Of a stretch of 64,000 bases of DNA, positions 43,756-54,012 are shown piece by piece. Below the pieces are notes generated by a model. It ran no database searches. It worked only from the letters and a program-made list of their open reading frames with translations, and was not told the DNA's origin. Source of the stretch: Ahaetulla prasina (taxonomy: Eukaryota > Chordata > Lepidosauria > Squamata > Colubridae); assembly GCF_028640845.1 (NCBI RefSeq), contig NC_080546.1, positions 74,527,551 to 74,591,550 on the forward strand, in the 5' to 3' direction. The first letter of the stretch is position 1. The number at the start of each line of letters is the position of its first letter. Position numbers and translations under genes: made by a program.

Positions 43756-43862
43756 CAGAGGTCTTCAAACTTGGCAGTTTAAGACTTTAAGCCATAGCTG
43801 GTTGGTGAATTCTGGGAGTTGAAGTCCACAAGTCTTAAAGCTGCCAAGTTTGGGGACCCCTG
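43756..43862. mobile_element. Palindromic hAT-type element (107 bp)
   Basis: Ends CAGAGGTCTTCAAACTTGGC and GCCAAGTTTGGGGACCCCTG. A perfect 8-bp target duplication GTCTATAT lies at 43748-43755 and 43863-43870. The interior is semi-palindromic around AAGACTT. Confidence 0.9.
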
Positions 43863-43870
43863 GTCTATAT

Positions 43871-44696
43871 TATGGTTGGCAGTTCCTCTAAATCTCCAAA
43901 ATACAGGTTTGAAAAATGTATTTCTCTTTTTTTAGTGTTAATTTCAAGAATTCTCTGCTACTATAAGTAGCCCCATTTTCCACCTATTTTCGTTTGATGA
44001 AACCCAAACTTTTATTAAGTACTTCAAGACAGAGGTAATATGTGTATGTAAAGACAAATATTTATTATAGGTATCCCTCTTTGTGGAAATTTTAATTTCA
44101 TTCGCCTTAAAAAAAAGTGGCAATAATGTCATCTTTTCAAATATTACAAAGTTAGGAAAATGTACAGAATTTCATTTTATAATATGTTCCATTGAATTTC
44201 TATTTGTGCATTTTTCTTTTACTATCGATGGAAGGTGTTTTTTTTTTTTCCATTTTAGGGAACATGTTTAATTGAGGCTTAGCTAGAAATAATTCTAAGG
44301 ACATTAAAAAAATTGATCAACACTAAACTAACTATGTGTTACCAATCATGAAATGATTAGTAGGAATATTTTGCAATGCTTTCTATTCTACTAGGCTCCT
44401 GTACTAGGACCATTTGGCCTTACAATATGTAGCTGCAATTAAGTACATTTGTCTGTTGAAAGAAAAAAAAATAGTATTTGTTTGGGTACACACTGAACTA
44501 CCTTGCATTCTGCTATATTTCATAGCTGTATATAACTGCAAGCTATGTTTTATGTTAATTTGTATTTTAATGTTTGTTTATGAAATAAAATAAAGATATT
44601 TGCAAAAAAGCATATGTGTGATCAGATATCACAGGCCAGAATTCTTATCTTCCCCGTTGAATGAAGATGACTCTAATACTTCAGAATTATCATGAT
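43871..44696. other. No recognised feature
   Basis: AT-rich DNA with a poly-T run near 44240. Confidence 0.4.
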
Positions 44697-45443
44697 ATTT
44701 ATTTATTTAATTTTGTCATAACAATATACACAAGCAAACACAAAAAGATTATATAATATATAAACATATATATGAGGAGAAACAAGGAAGTATAAGCATA
44801 TATATATTCCATATATATATATATATATGGAAAGAAACAATAGGACAGGAACGGTAGGCACATTTATGCTCTTATGCACGCCCCTCAGAGTCCTCTTAGG
44901 AATGGGGTGAGGTCAACAGTGGATAGATTTTGTTTAAAGCTTTTGGGGTTATGAGAAGAGACCACAGAGTCAGGTAATGCATTCCAAGCACAGATAATTC
45001 TGTTACAGAAATCATATTTTCTGCAATCCAAACTGGAGCGGTTGACATTAAGTTTAAATCTATTGGTAGCTCTTGTGTTATTGTAGTTGAAACTGAAGTA
45101 GTCGTTGGCAGGAAGGACATTACAATGGATGATTCTATGAGCTAAACCCAGATCCTGTCGAAGGCGATGGAGTTCCAAGTTTTCTAAACCCAGGATTTCA
45201 AGTCTGGTGGAATAAGGTATTTTGTTGGTTGCGGAGGAGTGGAGAACTCTTCTCGTAAAATACCTCTGGACACGCTCAACTGTATTGATGTCAGAGATAT
45301 GGTATGGGTTCCAGACAGGCGAGCTGTAATCAAGAATTGGCCTAGCAAATGTTTTATATGCTCTGGTCAGCAGTGTGGTGTTCTTGGAAAAGAAGCTACG
45401 CAGGATTAGGTTAACAACTCTTAGAGCCTTTTTTGCTATGTAG
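44697..45443 (-). mobile_element. LINE-C 3' fragment with open C-terminal frame
   Basis: The 3' end (left) has TTTATTTATTTAATTTTGTC and a (TA)n palindrome near 44807-44831. The ORF at 44885-45446 encodes CNYIAKKALRVVNLILRSFF through LTPFLRGL, homologous to the C-terminal half of the frame at 29421. It ends abruptly near 45443 in the repeat segment X. Confidence 0.9.
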
Positions 45444-45594
45444 TTGCAGTACTGCAACTGCAGTATCTCTGACTATTTCTTCTCAAAGCTGTGAATTCTC
45501 TTCGTCTCAATTCTAAACCAAATAGTTTTTGCTACGAAAAAAATACTAACCGAATTAGAAAAGATAAGAAATATAAGAAACATATTTTCTGCAA
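45427..45594 (+). repeat. Segment X, copy 1
   Basis: About 165 bp, starting in the last LINE-C bases (CCTTTTTTGCTATGTAG) and ending CATATTTTCTGCAA. It recurs at 56681-56846. It includes TGCAGTACTGCAACTGCA, a short near-palindrome, and otherwise unrecognised AT-rich text. Confidence 0.9.
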
Positions 45595-45702
45595 TCCAAA
45601 CTGGAGCGGTTGACATTAAGTTTAAATCTATTGATAGCTCTTGTGTTATTGTAGTTGAAACTGAAGTAGTCGTTGGCAGGAAGGACATTACAACACATGA
45701 TG
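45587..45702 (-). mobile_element. LINE-C internal scrap
   Basis: Repeats the sequence at 45013-45123 almost exactly (encodes FSFNYNNTRA / DLNLMSTAPVWIAEN region). It is joined to segment X at a shared CATATTTTCTGCAA and to LINE-A at about 45703. Confidence 0.85.
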
Positions 45703-47488
45703 TAGGAGCTGCTGATCCAATTCTACAGAGGAATTATTGAGTCTGTCATTTGCACCTCTATAACTGTCTGGTTCGGTTCTGCAACCCAACAAGAAAAACA
45801 CAGACTTCAGAGGATAATTAGAACTGCAGAAAAAATAATTTATTTATTTTTATTTATTTATTAATCGTATTTATATACCGCCCTATCTCCCGAAGGACTC
45901 AGGGCGGTTCACAGGCATTTAAAAACATATAAATATAAATACAGAATAAAAACAATTAAGAAACTTATTTGAAAGCCCGTTAATTAAAATATACAAATAA
46001 AACCCAATTAAAACCCATGAATTTAAAACCTAGCTCAGTCCTGCACAATTAAATAAATATGTTTTAAGCCCGCGGCGGAAGGTCCGAAGGTCCGGAAGCT
46101 GGCGGAGTCCGCCGGGAAGCTCGGTCCAAAGGGTGGGAGCCCCACAGAAGGCCCTTGCCCTGGGCGCCGCCAGACGACATTGCCTTGCTGACGGCACCCT
46201 GAGGAGACCCTCTCTGTGAGAGCGCAGGCCGGTGAGAGGTATTCGGTAGCAGTAGGCGGTCCCGTAAGTAACCCGGCCCAATGCCATGGAGCGCTTTAAA
46301 GGTGGTCACCAAGACCTTGAAGCGCACCCGGAAAGCCACAGGTAGCCAGTGCAGTCTGCGCAGGATGGGTGTTATACGGGAGCCACGAGGGGCTCCATCT
46401 ATCACCCGCGCAGCCGCGTTCTGGACTAACTGCAGCCTCCGGATGCCCTTCAAGGAGCCCCATGTAGAGCATTGCAGTAATCCAGGCGAGACGCCACGAG
46501 TGCGTGAGTGACCGTGCATAGGGCATCTCGGTCCAGAAAGGGGCGCAACTGGCGTACCAGGCGAACCTGGTAGAACGCTCTCCTGGAGACGGCCGTCAAA
46601 TGGTCTTCTAGAGACAGCCGTTCATCCAGGAGGACGCCTAAGTTGCGGACCCTTTCCATCGGGGCCAATGACTCGCCACCGATGGTCAGCCGCGGATTAA
46701 GCTGACTGTGCGGGATGCGGCATCACAACCACTCTGTCTTGGCGGGATTGAGCTTGAGCCTGTTTCTCCCCATCCAGACCCGTCGGCCTCCAGACACCGG
46801 GACAGCACTTGATAACCGTTGGGGTGGTCCGGTGTAGAAAAGTACAGCTGGGTGTCATCCGCATACAGCTGATACTTCACACCGAAACCACTGATGATCT
46901 CACCCAGCGGCTTCATGTAGATGTTAAACAAGGGAGGCGAGAGAATCGACCCCTGCGGCACCCACAAGTGAGGCGCCTCGGGTCGACCTCTGCCCCTGTC
47001 AACACCGACTGCGACCGGTCGGAGAGATAGGAGGAGAACCACCGATAAACGGTGCCTCCCACTCCCAATCCCTCCAACCGGCGCAGCAGGATACCATGGT
47101 CGATGGTATCGAAAGCCGCTGAGAGGTCTAATAATAATTGCTACCAACTTGCCTTCCATTGAGGACCTGTATACTGCACGAATCAAGAAGAGGGCCGTGA
47201 AAATATTTGCAGATCCCTCGCATCCTGGACATAAACTGTTTCAACTCCTACCCTCAAAACGACGCTATAGAGCACTGCACACCAGAACAACTAGACACAA
47301 GAACAGTTTTTTCCCGAAGGCCATCACTCTGCTAAACAAATAATTCCCTCAACACTGTCAGACTATTTACTGAATCTGCAGTAATTAATTTAATTTAATT
47401 AATTTAATTAATCGTTTCATAGTTCCCATCACCAATCTCTTTCCACTTATGACTGTATGACTATAACTTGTTGCTGGCAATCCTTATG
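45703..47488 (+). mobile_element. LINE-A fragment interrupted by an L2 LINE
   Basis: LINE-A text runs 45703-45846 (IQFYRGIIESVICTS region) and resumes 47131-47488 (LPSIEDLYTARIKKRAVKIF, LLPSKRRYRALHT, AITLLNK stop at 47341, then 3' UTR to TGATTTATATTG). The gap is an L2 insertion with AATAATT on both sides (target duplication). The natural LINE-A 3' tail is absent; it stops at a sequence shared with segment Y. Confidence 0.88.
45847..47131 (-). mobile_element. L2-like LINE, 1.3-kb 3' part
   Basis: Minus strand: 3' tail (AATAAA-type) at the left, the terminal CGCCCTGAGTCCTTCGGGAG block, then coding text rightwards. RT block GSILSPPLFNIYMKPLGEII and catalytic YADDTQLYFS lie in the 46686-47186 frame, with the tail LRPFLDRDALCTVTHALVAS at about 46500. 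It is truncated at the LDLSAAFDTIDH block (47131). It is inserted in LINE-A with an AATAATT duplication. Confidence 0.9.
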
Positions 47489-48046
47489 ATTTATATTGGA
47501 AAAGAAATACTATCAAAAGAGGCATGGAACATGCTCTTTAATTTCTTGATGATAAGGGGATGAAGTAGCAATATGAATATGGGCCGGTTAGTAAAGCTTA
47601 TAAGCAACATGAAAATCATTTTGGAAAATTAATCTTTGTAAAATTTATAACAATAAAGAAGGTGAAGTTGTTTTACCACAAGTCAGAACAGAAATTGTAT
47701 CCTTTAAAATTCAGAACAATCTCAGAATTATCAACTATTTTATCATCATTGGGTCATATGATTTGTCACAATCTTGTTTTTTCCTTCCCCATCCTCCAAA
47801 CTATATAATTGATGGAAAGAAGAAAAAAAACATAGGATAATTGTGTTGGATTTTCACAGACATATCAGAAGTCAGGAACAACTGCTAACACTCCCCTCAA
47901 CTGATTTCAATTGTATAAATCATGTAAATATCCTTACAACTAATTTGGAACCAATTTCCATATAGCAATAGCACTTAGACTTCTATACCGCTTCATAGTG
48001 CTTTTACAGCTCTCTCTAATCAGTTTACAAAGTCAGCATATTGCCC
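47489..48046 (+). repeat. Segment Y, copy 1
   Basis: About 555 bp recurring at 57255-57809. It starts ATTTATATTGGAAAAG, contains unrecognised AT-rich sequence, and ends with the left part of a SINE (ATATTGCCC). Copy 1 runs into the Gypsy LTR; copy 2 runs on into intact SINE. Confidence 0.92.
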
Positions 48047-48048
48047 CC
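47961..48048 (-). mobile_element. SINE type III (tRNA-derived), 3' portion
   Basis: Contains TAGCAATAGCACTTAGAC and CAGTTTACAAAGTCAGCATA. The rest of the SINE is displaced to 58827-58853 and 59452-59577 by two LTR-element insertions. Target duplication CCCCC for the Gypsy insertion is at 48044-48048 and 58822-58826. Confidence 0.85.
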
Positions 48049-48237
48049 TGTTAGATTCGGGCAATAAAGAGGCAGGAGACCAGTGAGTGACAACAGCTCT
48101 TTAGTTTATAGTGAACCCAGCAACAAACATCCGGCAAAACACCTCTTTATATACAGTTTTCTCTGAGGCATCAACCAATCAGCAACGTGCATGTTCCCGC
48201 CCAAATTTCCCTCCAAAAACTTTAAAGATACATTACA
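48049..48237 (-). repeat. Gypsy-2 3' LTR (189 bp)
   Basis: Minus strand TGTAATGTATC...CGAATCTAACA; same termini as Gypsy-1 LTRs. The adjacent CTCCTTCCCTCCC (48238-48250) is the polypurine tract on the minus strand. Confidence 0.93.
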
Positions 48238-48288
48238 CTCCTTCCCTCCCAGAACGCATTGCACCCATATTTACATAAAATTAACATC

Positions 48289-49389
48289 TTATTTCTCTAC
48301 ATAGTCACGCAGGTAGACAGGGCGTCTCCTAACTCTTTCAGACCTGCGCAATTCATTTTCTGGGAGTGAGTCGAGCTGGCCGGAGGGACTGTTAGTTCCT
48401 CCCAGCTCCTCCTCTGGGCCAACCGGCCCTGGATTATTTGCAGAGTCGTCCCTGCTTTCTTCAGGAGGAACCGGTTGGTGTCGCTGGACTTCATCGGACT
48501 CAGATAAGTCCCCCGTTCGCCCCGGGTTTGAGTCAGCTGTGAATTCAAACAATTGGTAGTCAGGGCCTGGCTGATTTGTTTCTTTGTTACTTGATATTCG
48601 TTTTCTTATTTGGTCTATGTGGCGTCTCCAAACCCGGCCATCCTCCATATCTACGAGATATGATTTCGGCCCTGTTATCCCAAGAATTGTCCCTTTCAAC
48701 CAGGTTGGGCCCTCGCTATAGTTGTGTGCCCACACCGGGTCACCCACTGTCATTTCCCTAGTTTTCCCATGTGCCCCCTTGTACCCATCTGGGGTGTAGG
48801 TTGGGTTTAGTCGGTCTAACTGGCACCTGAGCTTCCGACCCATCAATAGTTCCACTGGGCTGCAGCCAGTTGTCACACAGGGGGTTCTATGTTGGACTGC
48901 TAGAAAGGTATCGATTTTTGTTTGCCAATCGCCTGGCCTTATCCTAGAGAGCGCTTCTTTGGCGCTCCGAACGAAATGTTCTGCAAGTCCGTTCGTCGCC
49001 GGGTGGAAAGGCGCCGAGAGGACATGTCTGATGCCCTCCTCCGCCAAGTACCCCTCAAACTGGGTTGCCGTGAATTGCGGGCCGTTGTCGGAAACTAGGG
49101 TGTCGGGCAACCCATGGGTTACAAATAAGTGCCTCAGGACTGAGATAACAGCCTCTGCCATTGTGGTTCTCATGAGGATGATTTCTAACCATTTTGAGTA
49201 GGCATCTACTACAATTAAAAAAGTTTGCCCATGAAATGGCCCGGCAAAATCTATGTGAATCCTAGACCATGGCCCCTGTGGTTTCTCCCATTCTCTAATG
49301 GGGGCCGTAGGGGGTAGTGGCCTTGACTCTTGGCAGGATTGGCATTTCCCTACCCTGTCGCTAATTTCCTTGTCCATCAGGGCCACCAC
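48289..49389 (-). CDS. pol: Gypsy-2 integrase, long open frame
   Basis: 366 codons covering most of the integrase and the C-terminal tail of the polyprotein. Integrase inserts the cDNA into host DNA. The zinc-finger CysCys pair (GKCQSCQES, residues 14-22) is present; its His pair lies upstream across a frame break. The catalytic triad is D47 (RIHIDFAG), D101 (LVSDNGPQF) and E137 (NGLAEHF). The 35 residues between the last two give a DD35E core. The C-terminal part has a WRRHIDQIRKR block and ends RRPVYLRDYVEK at the stop. The ATG used by the frame is internal; the true protein is part of a gag-pol polyprotein. Confidence 0.88.
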   Translation of the reverse strand: MVALMDKEISDRVGKCQSCQESRPLPPTAPIREWEKPQGPWSRIHIDFAGPFHGQTFLIVVDAYSKWLEIILMRTTMAEAVISVLRHLFVTHGLPDTLVSDNGPQFTATQFEGYLAEEGIRHVLSAPFHPATNGLAEHFVRSAKEALSRIRPGDWQTKIDTFLAVQHRTPCVTTGCSPVELLMGRKLRCQLDRLNPTYTPDGYKGAHGKTREMTVGDPVWAHNYSEGPTWLKGTILGITGPKSYLVDMEDGRVWRRHIDQIRKRISSNKETNQPGPDYQLFEFTADSNPGRTGDLSESDEVQRHQPVPPEESRDDSANNPGPVGPEEELGGTNSPSGQLDSLPENELRRSERVRRRPVYLRDYVEK

Positions 49390-50913
49390 ACATAGCTCCT
49401 CGCTAAACTCTTCATTCTCACGATCCCGGGTGGCCCATGCAACAGTTCCAATACATTTTTCCGTAATTTCTCCGGGATAACCACCTATCCCCCATAACAG
49501 ACACCCCTTGAACCGATAGTTCCTGCTTTTTTACAAAGTCTTTGAAACACTGCCTCGCAGTGGGCCATCCTTGCACCCAACCAATTACAGTCCTTATGTA
49601 ATGTCCTTGTAAGATGCCTAGCCACTTCCTTGGATGTGACTGGGCCAGAGTCAAGAGTCAATCAGCAGGACGGGTGTCCCGGGGTTGGGTCTTGATAGTC
49701 TCTGGTAGCGGGCATCTACTCAGGCGTCCGCATGCCCTAAGTCTTTCCTGGCGGTGGAGCAATTTGTAGAGTATGCCGCCAGGAAGATAGTCCATCGGGT
49801 CAGTCTGGGTGAAAGTGCAACGGGTGTTGGGCGGTCGCCCGCCAAGAGTCCCTAGTAGGGGTCTATGGTCCGTGACTATCTCGAAATCTCGTCCGAATAC
49901 ATATTCGTGGAATTTCTTTACCCTGAGACTATAGCCAATGCCTCCCTATCCAGCTGGCTGTAATTCCTTTCAGCCGAGGACATTGTTCGGGAATAATATG
50001 CTATAGGGGCTTCTGTTCCATTTGGTAACCTATGGCTGAGCACAGCCCCCACCCCGTAGGGTGATGCATCACAGACTAGTACTAATGGCAACGTACCATT
50101 GTATTGAATAAGGAGGCTATCACTGGACAAGAGGTTTTTTACCCCTTCAAATGCCTTAGTTTCCGCTTTCCCCCAGGACCACACAGCTTTCTTTGCCAGT
50201 AATTTGTGTAGCGGTTCGGTTATCGTTGCCTTGTTCTTTAAGAATACTGCATAGAAGTTGACAAGACCTAAGAATGCCTGTAACTCCGTTTTATTTTTGG
50301 GAGCTGGGGCCTTTCTGATGGCCCGTACCTTGCTCTCAGTGGGGTGAATCCCTTCTCTGTCTATTCGGTAGCCCAGGAATTCTACGGACCCTACCCCGAT
50401 TTGGCATTTGTTCAGCTTAACTTTAAGCCTGGCAGACCTGAAAATGCCCAAAACTTTCCTTAGTCTTACCCCTAGTTCCACTAAATTTTCAGCTGATACC
50501 AATACATCGTCGAAATATGGTACCACCCCGGGTAGACCCTGCAATAGTCGCTCCATTAGGTTCTGAAATAACCCCGGAGCTACACTAACTCCGAACTGGA
50601 GCCGGGTGCATTTAAAAGCACCCCGGTGCGTGACAATTGTTTGTGCCTCGGCTGTGCTGCTATCAACGGGTAACTGCTGATAGGCTTGAGCCAAATCGAG
50701 TTTGGCGAAAACTTGCCCTTGTCCTAACGAGTGCAGCAAGTGTTGCACTACTGGGACGGGGTATGCACTCTTCTGTAATGCTTTGTTGAGCGTTGCCTTG
50801 TAGTCAGCGCAAATCCGGACCGACCCGTCCGGTTTGACTGGGGTGACTATAGGTGTCTCCCATTTTGCATGATCAACGGGCACTAGTATTCCCTGGTTTA
50901 CTAGTTTGTCCAA
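49390..50913 (-). pseudogene. pol: Gypsy-2 reverse transcriptase-RNase H, mostly open, frameshifted at its end
   Basis: The frame 49918-50913 (331 codons) holds RT and the start of RNase H: VRICADYKATLNKAL, KLDLAQAYQQLPV (D73), catalytic PYFDDVLVS (Y133-D136) and RNase H LVCDASPYGVGAVLS (D282) with SAERNYSQLDREAL. After residue 331 frameshifts break the rest of RNase H and the integrase N-terminus (49390-49917). RT active-site residues are intact, unlike Gypsy-1. Confidence 0.88.
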
Positions 50914-51062
50914 TTCCCGGTCAATCTTGGGCTTTAGGGCGAATGGAACCCTCCTAGCCTTTAACCTGATAGGGGCAACTTGTGGGTCTAGATTGAAGAA
51001 ATAGGGGTCCCCTCGTCTTGCCCAGGCAGTCTTTGAAAACGTCCTCGAACTCCTTCAGCAGT

Positions 51063-52304
51063 TCATCTTGAGGTCGACTTCATTCTGAAGACCCCGGTCA
51101 CTCCCATGCCCAAAGCTCGGAACCAGTCAAGTCCTAGCAAACTCGGTAAGGTTCCGTCTACTATGGTGATTGGCAGGGTTTTCTTGAACTGTCCATACTT
51201 GACTTGGACTGACGTTACCCCTCGAACAGGGATTCGATTTCCTTGGTAGTCTTGCACTCTCAGCTTCTGGGTCTGTAGCTGGCACTTCGCGATGGCTGGC
51301 AAGTCTCTCATGAGGGTGTCCCATGACATAATTGTGATTGATGAGCCGGTGTCCACCTCCATTTTGCATGGCACCCCTTCAATGTGTGTCTTTGTAAAAA
51401 TCTTTTTTTCTAGTCGCGTCGATGCGAGGCCCACTCTCACAGTGGTCTGGTTTAACTTCGCGCCCTTTTTGAATGGACCAATCCCGGGCCGCTTCGCGGT
51501 TCCCGCTCTCTGATTGGTCGGTTTGAATTTTTGGCGGGAAGGTTGGGGGGCTCGACAGGCCTGCACTATGTGACCTTTCTTTTCGCACCGCCGACAAGTC
51601 GCGTCCTTAAACTTGCAGTGTTGTCGTTGGTGTTGGCCCCCGCAACTCACACATTCGCTCTGGTCCCCTCTCTCTGGCCTCCCGGTGTGGAAAACCTCTT
51701 CCTCACCTTCCGACTCGGCCTGGACTTCCTCATTGTGGACCGGTGTTGTTTTCGCTCCGGCCCCTGGTGCATTCGGCTTTTGCAAGGTTTCTGCCGCTTT
51801 GGTAGACATCTCGTGAGCCCTGGCCTCATCCAAGGCTATTGCCAGGGTCAGGTTGCTTTTAGACAGCAGCCGCCTTTGCAATCGGATGTCCCTGACCCCG
51901 CAAATGAGTTGTTCGAGTAAGGAGTCCTCCAAATCTCGGTACTCACAGTGGTTCGCGGCTTTTCTCAACGCCGCCATGTACACGCTTATCGATTCGCCCA
52001 CACGCTGTACCCGCTGCCTCAACTCGAACCGTTGGACGAACTTTGAGGGTACTGGGGCGTAGTGCGCTCGAAGTGCCGTTTGCAGTGTTTGCCACGGTAC
52101 CGACTGTACCGGCGTTGGCTCTGAAAGTGACTCCGCGGTATCGAAAACCTCTGGACCGCAGTGGCTCAGGAAGTACGCTCGCTTCCTATTATCCGAAACC
52201 CCTTGTAGTTCGTTTGCTTCGAGGAAACACTCGAAACGAGCCATGTATGACCCCCATTTCTCCTTTGCTGGGTCGAATGGCGCTGGAGGCGTGTAGCTGG
52301 ACAT
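51063..52304 (-). CDS. gag-pol: Gypsy-2 gag-protease, single open frame
   Basis: 413 codons from the ATG at 52304. Gag capsid-type region (residues ~1-170), a Glu-rich linker (~190-205), two CCHC-type zinc knuckles (C218-x2-C221...C230, and C237-x2-C240-x4-H245-x4-C250), a basic stretch and aspartic protease (VDTGSSITIMSWD, D318-T319-G320). Gag and protease lie in one frame without a stop or frameshift, so this family appears to make a continuous gag-pol polyprotein. The frame ends at a shift just after LGMGVTGVF (residue ~407); RT follows in another frame. Confidence 0.9.
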   Translation of the reverse strand: MSSYTPPAPFDPAKEKWGSYMARFECFLEANELQGVSDNRKRAYFLSHCGPEVFDTAESLSEPTPVQSVPWQTLQTALRAHYAPVPSKFVQRFELRQRVQRVGESISVYMAALRKAANHCEYRDLEDSLLEQLICGVRDIRLQRRLLSKSNLTLAIALDEARAHEMSTKAAETLQKPNAPGAGAKTTPVHNEEVQAESEGEEEVFHTGRPERGDQSECVSCGGQHQRQHCKFKDATCRRCEKKGHIVQACRAPQPSRQKFKPTNQRAGTAKRPGIGPFKKGAKLNQTTVRVGLASTRLEKKIFTKTHIEGVPCKMEVDTGSSITIMSWDTLMRDLPAIAKCQLQTQKLRVQDYQGNRIPVRGVTSVQVKYGQFKKTLPITIVDGTLPSLLGLDWFRALGMGVTGVFRMKSTSR

Positions 52305-52387
52305 CGCTACTTATCCGTCCTTGAGACTGGCTGGGTTCGCGCCTTTTTTGCTCCTTCAGCTCTTTTCCCGATCTCACTGCCTCAACA

Positions 52388-52405
52388 TCCCATCCTCGTC
52401 GCCAA
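52388..52405 (-). promoter_or_regulatory. Gypsy-2 primer-binding site
   Basis: Minus strand TTGGCGACGAGGATGGGA directly after the 5' LTR, identical to the site at 3356-3373. Confidence 0.75.
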
Positions 52406-52594
52406 TGTTAGATTCGGGCAATAAAGAGGCAGGAGACCAGTAAGTGACAACAGCTCTTTAGTTTATAGTGAACCCAGCAGCAAACATCTGGCAAAACCCC
52501 TCTTTATATCCAGTTTTCTCTGAGGCATCAACCAATCAGCAACGTGCATGTTCCCGCCCAAATTTCCCTCCAAAAACTTTAAAGATACATTACA
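52406..52594 (-). repeat. LTR shared by Gypsy-2 (5') and Gypsy-3 (3')
   Basis: 189 bp with the canonical ends. On its left is the primer-binding site of Gypsy-2; on its right (52595-52607) is the polypurine tract CTCCTTCCCTCCC of Gypsy-3. One LTR between two internal regions is the hallmark of a recombined tandem element. Confidence 0.93.
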
Positions 52595-52637
52595 CTCCTT
52601 CCCTCCCAGAACGCATTGTACCCATATTTACATAAAA

Positions 52638-53978
52638 TTAACATCTTATTTCTCTCGTAGTCACGCAGTAGACAGGCGTCTCTAACTCTTTCAGACCTCG
52701 CAATTCATTTTCTGGGAGTGAGTCGAGCTGGCCGGAGGGACTGTTAGTTCCTCCCAGCTCCTCCTCTGGGCCATCCGGCCCTGGATTATTGTGAGAGTCA
52801 TCCCTGCTGTCTTCAGGAGGAACCGGTTGGTGTCGCTGGACTTCATCGGACTCAGATAAGTCCCCGTTGCCCGGGTTTGAGTCAGCTGTGAATTCAAACA
52901 TTTGGTAGTCAGGGCCTGGCTGATTTGTTTCTGTTTACTTGCTATTCGTTTTCTTATTTGGTCTATGTGGCGTCTCAAACCCGGCCATCCTCCATATCTA
53001 CTAGATATGATTTGGCCCTGTTATCCCAAGAATTGTCCTTTTAACCATGTTGGGCCCTCGCTATAGTTGTGTGCCCACACCGGGTCACCACTGTCATTTC
53101 CTAGTTTTACCGTGTGCCCCCTTGTACCCATCTGGGGTGTATGTTGGGTTTAGTCAGTCTAACGGGCACCTGAGCTTCCAACCCATCAATAGTTCCGCCG
53201 GGCTGCGGCCAGTTGCCACACAGGGGGTTCTATGTTGGACTGCTAAGAAGGTATCGATTTTTGTTTGCCAATCGCCTGGCCTTATCCTAGAGAGCGCTTC
53301 TTTGGCGCTCTGAACGAAACGTTCTGCAAGTCCGTTCGTCGCCGGGTGGAAAGGCGCCGAGAGGACATGTCTGATGCCCTCCTCCACCAAGTACCCCTCA
53401 AACTGGGTTGCCGTGAATTGCGGGCCGTTGTCGGAAACTAGGGTGTCGGGCAAACTATGGGTTACAAATAGGTGTCTCAGGACTGAGATAACTGCCTCTG
53501 CCGTCGTGGTTCTCATGAGGATGATTTCTAACCATTTTGAGTAGGCATCTACTACAATTAAAAAGGTTTGCCCATGGAATGGCCCGGCAAAATCTATGTG
53601 AATCCTAGACCATGGCCCCTGTGGTTTCTCCCATTCTCTAATTGGGGCCGTAGGGGGTAGTGGCTTTGACTCTTGGCAGGATTGGCATTTCCCTACCCTG
53701 TCACTAATTTCCTTGTCCATCAGGGGCCACCACACATAACTCCTCGCTAAACTCTTCATCCAGACGATCCCCGGGTGGCCCACATGCAAAAGTTCCAGTA
53801 CATTTTTCCGTAATTTCTCCGGGATAACCACCCTATCCCCCCATAACAGACACCCCCCTTGAACAGATAGTTCCGCTCGTTTTTTCGCAAAGTCTTTGAA
53901 ACGCTCGCCCAGTGGCCATCCTTGCACCCAACCAATTACAGTCCTTATGGTAATGTCCTTGTAAGATGCCCTAGCCAC
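52638..53978 (-). pseudogene. pol: Gypsy-3 integrase
   Basis: Frame 53154-53978 (274 codons) carries the complete integrase N-terminus absent from the Gypsy-2 frame: zinc-finger His pair (LLHVGHPG, H65 and H68) and Cys pair (C98, C101), then D129 (HIDFAGPF), D183 (VSDNGPQF) and E219 (NGLAERF), again 35 residues between the last two. The tail (52638-53153) is frameshifted several times. Confidence 0.87.
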
Positions 53979-54012
53979 TTCCTTGGATGTGACTGGGCCA
54001 GAGTCCCAAGAG

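Larger units (their letters stand above)
48049..52594 (-). mobile_element. Gypsy-2: Ty3/Gypsy element with two LTRs, minus strand
   Basis: LTR (48049-48237), polypurine tract, integrase, RNase H, RT, protease, gag, primer-binding site, LTR (52406-52594) in plus-strand order, i.e. a full element on the minus strand, 4546 bp. The right LTR is not followed by a target duplication; instead it is immediately followed by the polypurine tract and 3' coding end of another element (Gypsy-3), so the LTR is shared. It is the best-preserved Gypsy copy here, with three long open frames. Confidence 0.94.

Noticed and set aside
44807..44831. Transcription terminator hairpin (TA palindrome)
   Set aside because: The palindrome follows from a (TA)n repeat in the LINE-C 3' UTR; any alternating TA run is self-complementary.
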